A DNA stretch of 64,000 nucleotides from an uncultured Bacteroidia bacterium (GTDB lineage: Bacteria > Bacteroidota > Bacteroidia > Bacteroidales > UBA932). Under the pieces are notes generated by a model. The model did no database searches, was not told the DNA's origin, and saw only the letters and a list, made by a program, of their open reading frames with translations. The stretch is taken from contig CACXNA010000009.1 of the NCBI GenBank assembly GCA_902768985.1, positions 1 to 64,000 on the forward strand, given 5' to 3'. A program made the position numbers and the translations under genes. Positions 34,962 to 43,545 of the stretch are shown one piece after another. How positions within the stretch are numbered: the stretch's first letter is position 1; every line of letters begins with the position of its first letter.

Positions 34962-36766
34962 TGAAAAAGTTATTGTCCATCTGTACCGTTGCGCTCCTGT
35001 TCCTGTCCTGTGGGCAGGAGAAGGCCGGTCGCATCCTCCTCCTTCCGATCAGGGAGGCGAATGATGAGATTACGCTGACCATTGAAAAAAGCGGGGAGAC
35101 GCTCTATGTAGCGGATATCCGCCTGGCTCGGGAAGGGGAGGAACCCGATTATTGTTTTCCCCTTGATCTGGGACATTTTGGTGCGTCGAAATGCGATGTA
35201 TCTTTCCGAGGGATTGAGGCGGCTCAAGCCTGGGCGCTGATTCGGCTGTCTGACACTGCGCCTGAAATACCGGCGGAGCCATATCGGCCAGTCTATCATC
35301 ACACGCCGCCTTATGGCTGGATGAATGATGCCAACGGCCTGTTTTATAAAGATGGAGTGTATCATCTTTATTATCAATATAATCCTTATGCGTGCGTCTG
35401 GGGGAATATGCACTGGGGCCATTCGACCAGTACGGATCTTGTACACTGGGAACATCAGCCGGTTGCGCTTTACCGTGATGGATATGGTCACATTTTCTCC
35501 GGCAGTTCCGTGGTGGACTTCGACAATACGGCAGGTTTCGGAGCGGCCGCTGTGGTTTCGTTCTATACTTCTTACAACACAGAGCGGGAGTTCATCCAAA
35601 CCCAGTGTCTTGCCTACAGCCTGGACGACGGGCAGACCTTCACCAAGTATGAGGGCAACCCCGTGCTGACCCCTTTTGACGGCATCAAGGATTTCCGGGA
35701 CCCGAAGGTCTTTTGGTACGAGCCCGAGCGAAAGTGGATCATGATCGTATCGGCGGACAAGGAAATGCGTTTCTATAGCTCCCGGAACCTCAGAGAATGG
35801 GATTACATGAGTGCCTGGGGAGAAGGGTACGGAGTGCAGCCGCGCCAGTTCGAGTGTCCGGATTTCTTCCAGCTGACAACGGCGGAAGGAGAAACGAAAT
35901 GGGTGTTGATCGTCAACGTGAACCCCGGGTGTTTCTTCGGGGGCAGTGCGACACAGTATTTCGTCGGTGAATTCGACGGCACGTCCTTCACCTGTGACTC
36001 GCCGAAAGAAACAGTCAAATGGCTGGATTGGGGTAAGGACCATTATGCCACGGTTTGTTTTTCCAACACGGGCGATCGCGTGATCGCTGTGCCCTGGATG
36101 AGCAACTGGCAGTACGGCACCATTGTGCCGACCCGCTATTTCCGGAGTGCTAATGCCATTCCCCGGGAGTTGGGTCTCTTTAAACAGGGGAAGGAGTTCT
36201 ATGTCAGTGCGCAACCGGTCGCAGAGCTTGCCGGCCTTGAGAAGGGATCCCGGACTGTCGGCGAGATCGGCGTGAACCCGGACAAGACGCAACGACTAGC
36301 CCTTTTTGACCGCACAGATGGTGCTTATGAACTGGAAATGACGCTGGACGTCCCGCCGGTGGGTCGTGCCGGTTTCCGGCTCACCAATGCCGCCGGGGAG
36401 GTTGTGGATCTGTATTTCGATGCTGCGTTGCAGCGTTTCGTGACGGATCGCACGAAGAGCGGGGTCATCGGATTCGGTGAGCAAAGCACGACCCACGAGA
36501 TCGAGAACCACGACAGGCGCAAGACGAACGCCATGAACTATGTCAACGATTTTGCCCTGGCCACCTGGGCCCCGATGAACGTTGCAGGCAAGCATACACT
36601 AAAGCTACTCTATGACTTGACATCGTTGGAGGTGTTTATCGACGGAGGCCGGGTGGCAATGACCAACCTGGTGTTCCCGAGCGAGCCTTACGATACGCTC
36701 GAGCTTTGGTCCGATCGGACCAAGTTCTTGGTCGAAGAGATTAATATAACTAAGTTGGCACTTTGA
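34961..36766 (+). CDS. GH32 beta-fructosidase, lipoprotein
   Basis: ATG 34961 overlaps the GH13 stop (TGATG) and gives MKKLLSICTVALLFLSC with a lipobox (Cys about 17). After a small N-terminal beta domain (about 20-100), the GH32 propeller has nucleophile Asp123 in GWMNDANG, transition-state stabiliser Asp247 in FRDPKV and acid/base Glu298 in FECPDFF. A C-terminal beta-sandwich (about 450-601) contains LEVFIDGG. This is the exo-acting fructan/levan/sucrose fructosidase type, comparable with the GH32 enzymes of known fructan loci. It would release fructose for the HTCS, permease and fructokinase of this locus. Confidence 0.92.
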   Translation: MKKLLSICTVALLFLSCGQEKAGRILLLPIREANDEITLTIEKSGETLYVADIRLAREGEEPDYCFPLDLGHFGASKCDVSFRGIEAAQAWALIRLSDTAPEIPAEPYRPVYHHTPPYGWMNDANGLFYKDGVYHLYYQYNPYACVWGNMHWGHSTSTDLVHWEHQPVALYRDGYGHIFSGSSVVDFDNTAGFGAAAVVSFYTSYNTEREFIQTQCLAYSLDDGQTFTKYEGNPVLTPFDGIKDFRDPKVFWYEPERKWIMIVSADKEMRFYSSRNLREWDYMSAWGEGYGVQPRQFECPDFFQLTTAEGETKWVLIVNVNPGCFFGGSATQYFVGEFDGTSFTCDSPKETVKWLDWGKDHYATVCFSNTGDRVIAVPWMSNWQYGTIVPTRYFRSANAIPRELGLFKQGKEFYVSAQPVAELAGLEKGSRTVGEIGVNPDKTQRLALFDRTDGAYELEMTLDVPPVGRAGFRLTNAAGEVVDLYFDAALQRFVTDRTKSGVIGFGEQSTTHEIENHDRRKTNAMNYVNDFALATWAPMNVAGKHTLKLLYDLTSLEVFIDGGRVAMTNLVFPSEPYDTLELWSDRTKFLVEEINITKLAL

Positions 36767-36785
36767 TCCTTTCAACAAATTAATC

Positions 36786-37754
36786 ATGATGAAATACTCC
36801 AGAATACTGGCAATCGCCGCCGCGTTGTTGTTAATGGCTTCCTGCGGGGTGGACAAGACGGCCGGTACCATTGGTGACGGTAATCCGGACAAGCCCCAAG
36901 TTTCAGCGGGCAAGCTTGACTTCTATCCGAATTTTGAATCAAAGTCCGGGCTGGTGACGCCGCGGAACGTGTATGTCTGGCTCCCGGCCGACTATGCCAA
37001 GCATAAGAAATATGCCGTCGTGTACATGAGCGACGGGCAGAATCTGTTCGATGCCGAGAAGATGTTCAACCACCAGGAATGGTGCGTCGATGAGGTTTTC
37101 GGCGAGCTGTTGGAGGCGGGCCGGATCCAGAACTGCATCGTGGTCGGCGTGGCCAACTCTTTCCGCACCCGGAGCCAGGAATACTTTCCCCAGGATGTAT
37201 TCGAGCGCTATTCTCCCGCGTTGAAGGAATACGCGAAAAGCAAACGGATGGGGGAGGATGAGCTGCTGGGCAACGATTATCTGAAATTCCTGGTTGAGGA
37301 GCTGAAGCCCTTCATCGACGCGACCTATTCCACGCGCAAGGATCGGAATCACACGTTCCACATGGGATCCAGTATGGGGGGCCTGATCTCCTCGTATGCC
37401 GTTGCCAAATATCCCAATGTGTTCGGCGGCGCGGGCTGTCTCTCGACGCATTCCGTCCTCTACATCACTAATTATGATGCGGAGCAGGATTTCATCGATC
37501 CGGCCAACCAGTGCTATGTCGACTATCTCCGGGAGACGCTCAAGCCCAACAGCTGCAAGCTGTACATGGACCGAGGCGACCAGACCCTCGACGCCCAGTA
37601 TCCCAAGTATCAGGATCGCCTGGATGCGATGTTCCGGGAGGCCGGTTGGGATGACTCCCATTATGTCAGCCAGGTATTCCCGGGCCTGGCCCATGTCGAG
37701 GGCTCCTGGGCACAGCGCCTGGATGTCCCCGTACTTTTTCTCCTTGGTAAATAA
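36786..37754 (+). CDS. Esterase D/PF00756-type alpha/beta hydrolase, lipoprotein
   Basis: The 322-residue protein starts at ATGATG (36786/36789) and has a lipobox (LLMASC, Cys20). The alpha/beta-hydrolase fold of the esterase family is indicated by YVWLPADYAKHKKYAVVYM, DGQNLFD and nucleophile Ser196 in HMGSSMGG; a late acidic residue and the His in LAHVEGSW complete a plausible triad. Family members include feruloyl and acetyl esterases fused to or near glycosidases. It lies 20 bp after GH32 and is one of four consecutive hydrolases. Confidence 0.78.
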   Translation: MMKYSRILAIAAALLLMASCGVDKTAGTIGDGNPDKPQVSAGKLDFYPNFESKSGLVTPRNVYVWLPADYAKHKKYAVVYMSDGQNLFDAEKMFNHQEWCVDEVFGELLEAGRIQNCIVVGVANSFRTRSQEYFPQDVFERYSPALKEYAKSKRMGEDELLGNDYLKFLVEELKPFIDATYSTRKDRNHTFHMGSSMGGLISSYAVAKYPNVFGGAGCLSTHSVLYITNYDAEQDFIDPANQCYVDYLRETLKPNSCKLYMDRGDQTLDAQYPKYQDRLDAMFREAGWDDSHYVSQVFPGLAHVEGSWAQRLDVPVLFLLGK

Positions 37755-37774
37755 AAGCAATCAATAATGTGACT

Positions 37775-38818
37775 ATGAATAGAATGATGATTCTCGGCAC
37801 AATGCTTTTCTGGGCGTTGGCCATCCATGCGAACGCACAACCGCCACAGGCGGCGGAAATAGTTTCCAAAGCGGACCGTTCGACCGTGGAATTCGTCGTT
37901 CGCGACGGTAAGCCCATACTGATGGATATCTATCAGTTCAAAGACCAGTCGGCGGAAAAACGCCCGGTCTTCATCTATTCCTTTGGCGGCGCCTGGGCCA
38001 TGGGCTCCCGGATAGATGCCCTTTGTAATCCGCTTTATGACCACCTTTGTGAAAAAGGCTGGGTTTGCGTTGCCATCGACTACCGGCTGGGCTCCGCCCG
38101 CGGCCGGGACGGCAAGCCGCTTATCACCCCGCTGGAGGGGTACAATCCTTTCCAGTATTCCATCGATATCGGTGTGGAGGACATCTATGCCGCTACCGCG
38201 TGGCTGATCCAGCACGCTGCCGAATACAACATCGATCCTGAACGGATCGTTCTCAGCGGCAGCAGTGCCGGTGCCATCAACAGCATGAATGCCGAGTATT
38301 ATCTGTGCACCGGCCATCCGCTGGCGAAAAACAATCTCCCCGCCGGCTTCAACTATGCCGGAGTCGTCCCCATGGCAGGAGCCGTTTATCTGACCGGGGA
38401 GAATGATACGGAGCTCAAATGGGACCGGAAACCCTGCCCCATGTGCTTCTTCCACGGCTCGGCTGACCCGACCGTGACCTTCGACATGGAGCGCAATCCG
38501 AACCGTCACGGGTTCGGCCCCTTCTACGTCAGCCAGCAGCTCTATGCGATGGACGTCCCCTATATGCTCTACGAGTACTTCGGTGGCGACCACTGTATGG
38601 CGCTCCTCCCGCTGAAATGGTTCTGGAACGAGATTGATTCCTTCCTGGACCGCATCGTGCTGGGCGGCCAGGACCTGAAGGTCCACTCCGTCGAGCGCTC
38701 GTCCAAGCCTCGTACCGACGCGAACTGGCTCGACACTGTCCGCCCCGGTCAGTACCAGGCCGTGAACCGCATGCGCGCCCCCGGTGGCCGTCCCCAGGGT
38801 GCTCCGCAGCGGCAATAA
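37775..38818 (+). CDS. Alpha/beta hydrolase esterase (carbohydrate-esterase-like)
   Basis: ATG 37775 is preferred; an in-frame GTG lies six bases earlier. The signal peptide ends near HANAQ (about residue 22). The fold shows IYSFGGAWAMGS (oxyanion loop), VCVAIDYRLGS, nucleophile Ser in LSGSSAGAINS, an Asp in HGSADPTV and a His in GGDHCM. This is the pattern of BD-FAE or lipase-like carbohydrate esterases. The C-terminal 30 residues are basic and Pro/Gly/Gln-rich, an unusual tail. It is in the same operon as the GH32 gene. Confidence 0.75.
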   Translation: MNRMMILGTMLFWALAIHANAQPPQAAEIVSKADRSTVEFVVRDGKPILMDIYQFKDQSAEKRPVFIYSFGGAWAMGSRIDALCNPLYDHLCEKGWVCVAIDYRLGSARGRDGKPLITPLEGYNPFQYSIDIGVEDIYAATAWLIQHAAEYNIDPERIVLSGSSAGAINSMNAEYYLCTGHPLAKNNLPAGFNYAGVVPMAGAVYLTGENDTELKWDRKPCPMCFFHGSADPTVTFDMERNPNRHGFGPFYVSQQLYAMDVPYMLYEYFGGDHCMALLPLKWFWNEIDSFLDRIVLGGQDLKVHSVERSSKPRTDANWLDTVRPGQYQAVNRMRAPGGRPQGAPQRQ

Positions 38819-38860
38819 TCCGATAATACATTATAGAACAATGCATTAACCGATATGCTG

Positions 38861-40351
38861 ATGAAAAAAATAATCTTTGCCGCTTGCCTGGCGGTGGCCC
38901 TGTGCGCATGCAGTAACGACCCGATGGTCGTCAAGACTTGCGCCGGAAAAGTGCAAGGCGTTGAGGAGGAGGGTACGATGGCGTTCAAGGGTATTCCTTA
39001 TGCCAGGATCGAACGTTTCATGCCCCCGCAGAAAGTGGAACCCTGGGACACGGTGATGGTGTGCGACCAGTATGGTCCGTATGCCATGCAGACCGGCGGC
39101 TTCCCCGGGACGGTCATGTCTGAAGAGAATACCTGCACGCTCAATGTCTGGACCAAGGACACGAAAGCCCGGAAGCCCGTCATGCTGTGGGTCCACGGCG
39201 GCGGATACGCCACCGGCCATTCTTCCTGGAATCCAGGCTACGGCCTCGCGCAGAAAGATGTAGTGTTCGTCAGTCTCAACCATCGCCTGAATATCCTGGG
39301 CTATCTTGACCTCTCGTCCTTCGGCGAGAAATACAAATATTCCGGCAATGTCGGTGAACTCGACATTGTCGCTGCCCTGGAATGGATTCGTGACAACATC
39401 AAGCGTTTCGGCGGCGATCCCGACAACGTGACGATCATGGGTCACTCCGGCGGTGGCGGAAAGGTGGGCTCCATCCTGTGCATGCCTTCCGCCAAGGGCC
39501 TGTTCCACAAGGCGATCATCTACAGTGGCGTCATCGTCGGCTCCAATACCACGGCCACTTCCAGCAAGCTGGGTGAAGCGGTCGTCCGGGAGCTGGGCAT
39601 CGCGCCCGAAGAGATCGACAAGATTCAGTCCGTCTCTTATGACGAGCTGAATGCTGCAGGACGCCGCGCTACGGCTGGCCTTGTGGGCATCGCGGGCGGT
39701 TTCGCCCCGACCATGGATGGCGAGGTGATCGTCACGCAACCCTTCCGTCCCGCTTTCGCCGAGTTCTCCAAGGATATTCCTGTCATTATCGGTACCACCC
39801 GCAATGAGTTTGGCGCCAACTATTATGGCAAGGAAGTGACGCTCGACGAGGCCAGGAAGATGCTCGCCCCGACCTTCGGTGAAGATACAGATGCGTTCAT
39901 CGAGGCTTACCGCGAAGCGTATCCGGACGGCTCGCTCCAGGATATGCTCTCGCTCGACCGCACGTTCCGCTTCAACAGCGTTATTTCCTGCCGCGGCATC
40001 AACGAGCAGGGCGGCGCTCCCGTGTGGAACTACCTGTTCGATTGGCAGAAGCCCAGCGATCATTATTCCGCCCACGGTGACGAACTCCCGTTCTTCTTCA
40101 ACACGATCGAAGCGGAAAAGCGCAAGGTCCCCGAAATCACGCCGGAGATTTCCCGGCTGCAGGAGATTATGAGCGACTACTGGGTAAACTTCGCATACAC
40201 GGGCAATCCTAATGGGGAAGGCCTGCCGACGTGGCACTCTTACACCGAGGCCAACGAGCCCTGTATCATCTTCGATACTCCCGAGGTCGTGGAGCGCGAA
40301 GCCTTCGACACCCGCCTGCAGGAGCTCATCTACAAGCATCAGAGAAGATAA
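38861..40351 (+). CDS. Type-B carboxylesterase, lipoprotein
   Basis: ATG 38861 (a second ATG six bases upstream is possible) gives MKKIIFAACLAVALCAC, a lipoprotein signal. The 496-residue protein has the type-B carboxylesterase signatures FKGIPYAR, CTLNVWTKDT, WVHGGGYATG, nucleophile Ser196 in MGHSGGGGK, Glu in TRNEFGANYY and His in SAHGDELPF. Such enzymes hydrolyse bulky acyl esters. Its presence in a fructoside locus points to removal of acyl groups from the substrate, as an inference. Confidence 0.85.
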   Translation: MKKIIFAACLAVALCACSNDPMVVKTCAGKVQGVEEEGTMAFKGIPYARIERFMPPQKVEPWDTVMVCDQYGPYAMQTGGFPGTVMSEENTCTLNVWTKDTKARKPVMLWVHGGGYATGHSSWNPGYGLAQKDVVFVSLNHRLNILGYLDLSSFGEKYKYSGNVGELDIVAALEWIRDNIKRFGGDPDNVTIMGHSGGGGKVGSILCMPSAKGLFHKAIIYSGVIVGSNTTATSSKLGEAVVRELGIAPEEIDKIQSVSYDELNAAGRRATAGLVGIAGGFAPTMDGEVIVTQPFRPAFAEFSKDIPVIIGTTRNEFGANYYGKEVTLDEARKMLAPTFGEDTDAFIEAYREAYPDGSLQDMLSLDRTFRFNSVISCRGINEQGGAPVWNYLFDWQKPSDHYSAHGDELPFFFNTIEAEKRKVPEITPEISRLQEIMSDYWVNFAYTGNPNGEGLPTWHSYTEANEPCIIFDTPEVVEREAFDTRLQELIYKHQRR

Positions 40352-40371
40352 GTATTTGAAAGTAAATGGAT

Positions 40372-41310
40372 ATGAAAAAGTTAACCGTCATCTTGTTCGC
40401 ACTCGGCCTGTGCGTGAATGTCTTCGCGCAGGCAGAAAAGATCCGCCTTTACGAAGGTAAGGCTCCCGGTTCTGAGAAATGGACACAGCAGGAATTCCTT
40501 TTTGAATACACGACGCCCATGAATCCCGGGGAGGTGGGCGAATGCATTCTCAACGTCGTGGATCCTGAGTTATGGGCTTTCCTCCCGGCGAAGGGCACCG
40601 AGACGGGGGCCGCAGTCATTGTCTGTCCGGGTGGCGGGTTCACGGCCCTCTCCTGGCATCAGGAAGGACCCAATGTGGCCAAATGGCTGGCCGCGCACGG
40701 TATCGCGGCTTTTGTCCTGAAATACCGCATCGCCTACTCTGGAGCCGATTATGAGGAAGCGAAATATGTGGCCGATCATTCCTATGGGAACCAGGGCCGC
40801 GACGCGCGGATGCGGGAGTTGACTGAGAAGCATGCAAAGATAGCCGAAGAGCAGGGCTATGACCGGAAGATGGCTTGGGACGATGGGCGCGTTGCCATTT
40901 CCTATGTCAGAAAGCATGCGGACAAATACGGCATCAACCCCAACGCCATCGGCATCATCGGTTTCTCGGCGGGGGGCAACATCGTGTATCATGTGGCGCT
41001 TGACCATGACGAGATGAGCCGCCCGAACTTTCTCGGAATGATTTATCCGGCCTGGTTCGAGGACCAGGTGCCTGACGATCCTATGCCGCTCTTCATTGCG
41101 GCGAGCACGGGCGAAGCCTCCTCCGCCAATGGCTTCGGCGACACGCCCGCGCTCTACAACGCCTGGAACAAGACGCGCCAGCCGCTGGAGGTCCATTCTT
41201 TCACCCGCGCTTTCCACGGTTTTGGCTATCGCGACAACGGTCAGTCCGTAAATATCTGGGCGACGCTGTTTTACAACTTCCTTGACAACTGTGGTATGCT
41301 GAAGAAATAG
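40372..41310 (+). CDS. Alpha/beta hydrolase (BD-FAE / acetyl-xylan-esterase-like)
   Basis: ATG 40372 (another six bases earlier) gives a signal peptide ending at VFAQ (about residue 20). The fold shows VIVCPGGGFTALSWHQEG (oxyanion loop), FVLKYRIAYSG, nucleophile Ser in IGFSAGGNIVYHV, and His in FHGFGYRDNG, as in Bacteroidota acetyl-xylan or bifunctional carbohydrate esterases. It is the last gene of the operon; a strong terminator follows. Confidence 0.8.
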   Translation: MKKLTVILFALGLCVNVFAQAEKIRLYEGKAPGSEKWTQQEFLFEYTTPMNPGEVGECILNVVDPELWAFLPAKGTETGAAVIVCPGGGFTALSWHQEGPNVAKWLAAHGIAAFVLKYRIAYSGADYEEAKYVADHSYGNQGRDARMRELTEKHAKIAEEQGYDRKMAWDDGRVAISYVRKHADKYGINPNAIGIIGFSAGGNIVYHVALDHDEMSRPNFLGMIYPAWFEDQVPDDPMPLFIAASTGEASSANGFGDTPALYNAWNKTRQPLEVHSFTRAFHGFGYRDNGQSVNIWATLFYNFLDNCGMLKK

Positions 41311-41330
41311 GTACTATTTTTCCGTTTTTT

Positions 41331-41379
41331 GACAGAATCCTTCTACACGGGTATGTGTGGAAGGATTCTGTCATTTTTT
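41331..41379 (+). terminator. Strong Rho-independent terminator
   Basis: A 13-bp perfect stem (41331-41343 with 41360-41372), continued by five inner pairs, encloses a six-base loop; ATTTTTT follows. It separates the esterase operon from the permease operon. Confidence 0.9.
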
Positions 41380-41415
41380 GGTGGAATCAGTCCGGACGCC
41401 GGAGAATGCATAAAC

Positions 41416-41423
41416 TAAATTTG
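41416..41423 (+). promoter_or_regulatory. -7 promoter box TAAATTTG for the permease-SusCD operon
   Basis: Perfect TAnnTTTG match 64 bp upstream of the ATG at 41488. It lies after the terminator and would serve a unit that may extend to 53791. Confidence 0.6.
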
Positions 41424-41487
41424 TGATGCCGGCACTTCCCCGGAAAGCCGGCAAGAGGTAAACTAAAAATATTAACCCAATAGGCTC

Positions 41488-42651
41488 ATGGAATCTAAAC
41501 AATCCAATCTGTCCAAGCTGTTGCCAATCATGTTCGCGTTCTTTGCGATGGGATTTGTGGATATGGTCGGCACGGCGACCAATTATGTGAAGGCCGACTT
41601 CGCGCTTTCCGACACGATGGCGAACTTCCTACCGTCGATGGTTTTCCTGTGGTTCTTCTTCCTGTCCGTGCCGACGGGCCTGCTGATGAACCGAATCGGA
41701 AAGCGCAAAACCGTGCTCCTCAGCCTTGTCGTTACGGCGCTGGCGATGGTCCTTCCCCTGTGCGCGTACAATTATCCCGTGTTGCTTGTTTCCTTTTGCC
41801 TGCTGGGCATAGGAAATACGCTGATGCAAGTGTCGCTCAATCCGCTCATCACCTGTATCGTGAGCGGGGAAAAACTCGCCAGTACGCTGACCTTCGGGCA
41901 GTTTATCAAAGCCATCGCGTCGTTTATCGCTCCGATTATCGCCAGCTGGGCCTCCGTCAAATTTGGCAACTGGCTGCTCCTGTATCCGATCTTCCTCGCC
42001 TTCGCTTTGATTGCTACGGCTTATCTGTGGCTCACGAAGATTGAAGAGGATATCCCGAAGGACAAGTCGTCCAATTTTGTCCAGTGTCTGAAACTGCTGG
42101 GAGACGGTTCTGTGCTGCTGCTTTTCCTGGGCATCGTGGCCCATGTCGGAATTGACGTCGGCGTGAACACTTGCGCGCCCAAAATCATTATGGAGCGTCT
42201 TGCCCTGCCGCTCGAAAAGGCGGGCATCGCGACGAGCATCTATTTCCTGTTCCGAACGCTTGGCTGTTTCTCGGGTTCCTTCATTCTGGCTAAGTTCCCG
42301 CTGAAGAATTTCTTCGCCATCAGCGTAGCCTGCATGGTGTTGTCGATGATTCTCCTGTTCGTTTGTCATACGTTGGCTGGCCTGTACGTGGCCATTGCCT
42401 TTGTCGGCTTCGGCAATTCCAACATCTTCTCGATGGTGTTCTCGAAAGCATTGCTTTATCTGCCGGAGAAAAACAACGAGATGTCCGGGCTGATGATCAT
42501 GGGCCTGATCGGCGGAACGGTTTTCCCGTTGCTGATGGGTGTGCTGTCTGACGCGATGGGGACCCAGGTCGGTTCGGTAATCGTGATCAGCGTAGGCGTT
42601 GCATACCTAACCTATCTTGCGATGGTTTTCATGAAAAAGGCGAAGGCATGA
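41488..42651 (+). CDS. MFS sugar permease (FucP-like, probable fructose transporter), copy 1
   Basis: The 387-residue integral membrane protein has about 12 helices. It shows MFS marks of the fucose/glucose-galactose permease group: MGFVDMVGTATNYVKADF, GLLMNRIGKRKTV (loop 2-3) and GIGNTLMQVSLNPL. The last bases overlap a fructokinase start (ATGA), so the pair is translationally coupled. The homologous pair in the B. thetaiotaomicron fructan locus carries fructose across the inner membrane and phosphorylates it. A near-identical copy lies at 53949-55112. Confidence 0.87.
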   Translation: MESKQSNLSKLLPIMFAFFAMGFVDMVGTATNYVKADFALSDTMANFLPSMVFLWFFFLSVPTGLLMNRIGKRKTVLLSLVVTALAMVLPLCAYNYPVLLVSFCLLGIGNTLMQVSLNPLITCIVSGEKLASTLTFGQFIKAIASFIAPIIASWASVKFGNWLLLYPIFLAFALIATAYLWLTKIEEDIPKDKSSNFVQCLKLLGDGSVLLLFLGIVAHVGIDVGVNTCAPKIIMERLALPLEKAGIATSIYFLFRTLGCFSGSFILAKFPLKNFFAISVACMVLSMILLFVCHTLAGLYVAIAFVGFGNSNIFSMVFSKALLYLPEKNNEMSGLMIMGLIGGTVFPLLMGVLSDAMGTQVGSVIVISVGVAYLTYLAMVFMKKAKA

Positions 42652-43502
42652 ACGCTCAGAAAAAGGTGATCGTAGGGATCGGAGAGATCCTCTGGGATAT
42701 GCTCCCGACGGGCAAGGCCCTCGGTGGAGCTCCCGCTAACTTCGCATACCATGCGAAGCGCCTCGGCGAAGATGGCTGGGCCGTGAGCGCCATCGGTAAC
42801 GATGCGCTTGGGCGTGAGATCATGGAGATTGTCATGGAAAAGGGGTTGAGAAACCTAATCAGCGTGACTTCCCGGCCGACGGGGACGGTTCAGGTCTCGC
42901 TGGATGCGAAGGGCGTTCCGTCCTATACTATTATGGAAGATGTCGCCTGGGATAATATCCCGTTCACGCCGCAAATGGCGGCCCTGGCCTCCCGTGCCGA
43001 TGCGGTATGCTTCGGTTCGCTGGTGCAGCGCGGCAACTCGCGGGACTCTGTTCTCCGCTTCCTGCGTGCAATGCGGCCTGAGGCCCTGCGTGTTTTCGAT
43101 ATCAACCTGCGGCAGCACTACTACTCAAAAGAGGTGATCGACGAATCCCTGCAATTGTCGGATATCCTGAAAATCAATGACGAGGAGATTCGCATCGTGG
43201 CAGAACTGTTCGGCCTGGGAGGAGATGATACCGCTGCCTGTCGCGCCTTGATTGAGCGTTATGGTCTGAAGCTAGTCATCCTGACCCGGGGTGCAGACGG
43301 AAGTGAAGTAATTACGGCGGACGAGGCAATCCCGCAGGCTGTTGGGCAAGTCGAGGTCGTGGACACGGTAGGGGCCGGAGATTCCTTCACTGCGGCTTTT
43401 GTGGTGGCGTACCTTCGGGGCGATTCGCTCGCGGACGCCCAGCGGCTGGCGAATGAGACGGCGGCCTATGTCTGTTCCTGCAAAGGCGCTATGCCCATTT
43501 GA
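42648..43502 (+). CDS. PfkB-family fructokinase, copy 1
   Basis: The 284-residue cytosolic kinase begins KVIVGIGEILWDMLPTGKALGGAPANFAYH, and ends with the PfkB signature VVDTVGAGDSFTAAF (catalytic Asp in GAGD). Opening and length match fructokinases of fructan loci. It should make fructose 6-phosphate from imported fructose. The ATGA overlap with the permease shows coupling; a gap of 43 bp without a clear promoter or terminator precedes susC. Confidence 0.88.
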   Translation: MNAQKKVIVGIGEILWDMLPTGKALGGAPANFAYHAKRLGEDGWAVSAIGNDALGREIMEIVMEKGLRNLISVTSRPTGTVQVSLDAKGVPSYTIMEDVAWDNIPFTPQMAALASRADAVCFGSLVQRGNSRDSVLRFLRAMRPEALRVFDINLRQHYYSKEVIDESLQLSDILKINDEEIRIVAELFGLGGDDTAACRALIERYGLKLVILTRGADGSEVITADEAIPQAVGQVEVVDTVGAGDSFTAAFVVAYLRGDSLADAQRLANETAAYVCSCKGAMPI

Positions 43503-43545
43503 TGAGAGAACCAAAAACACAATACTATTACATAATTTACAACAC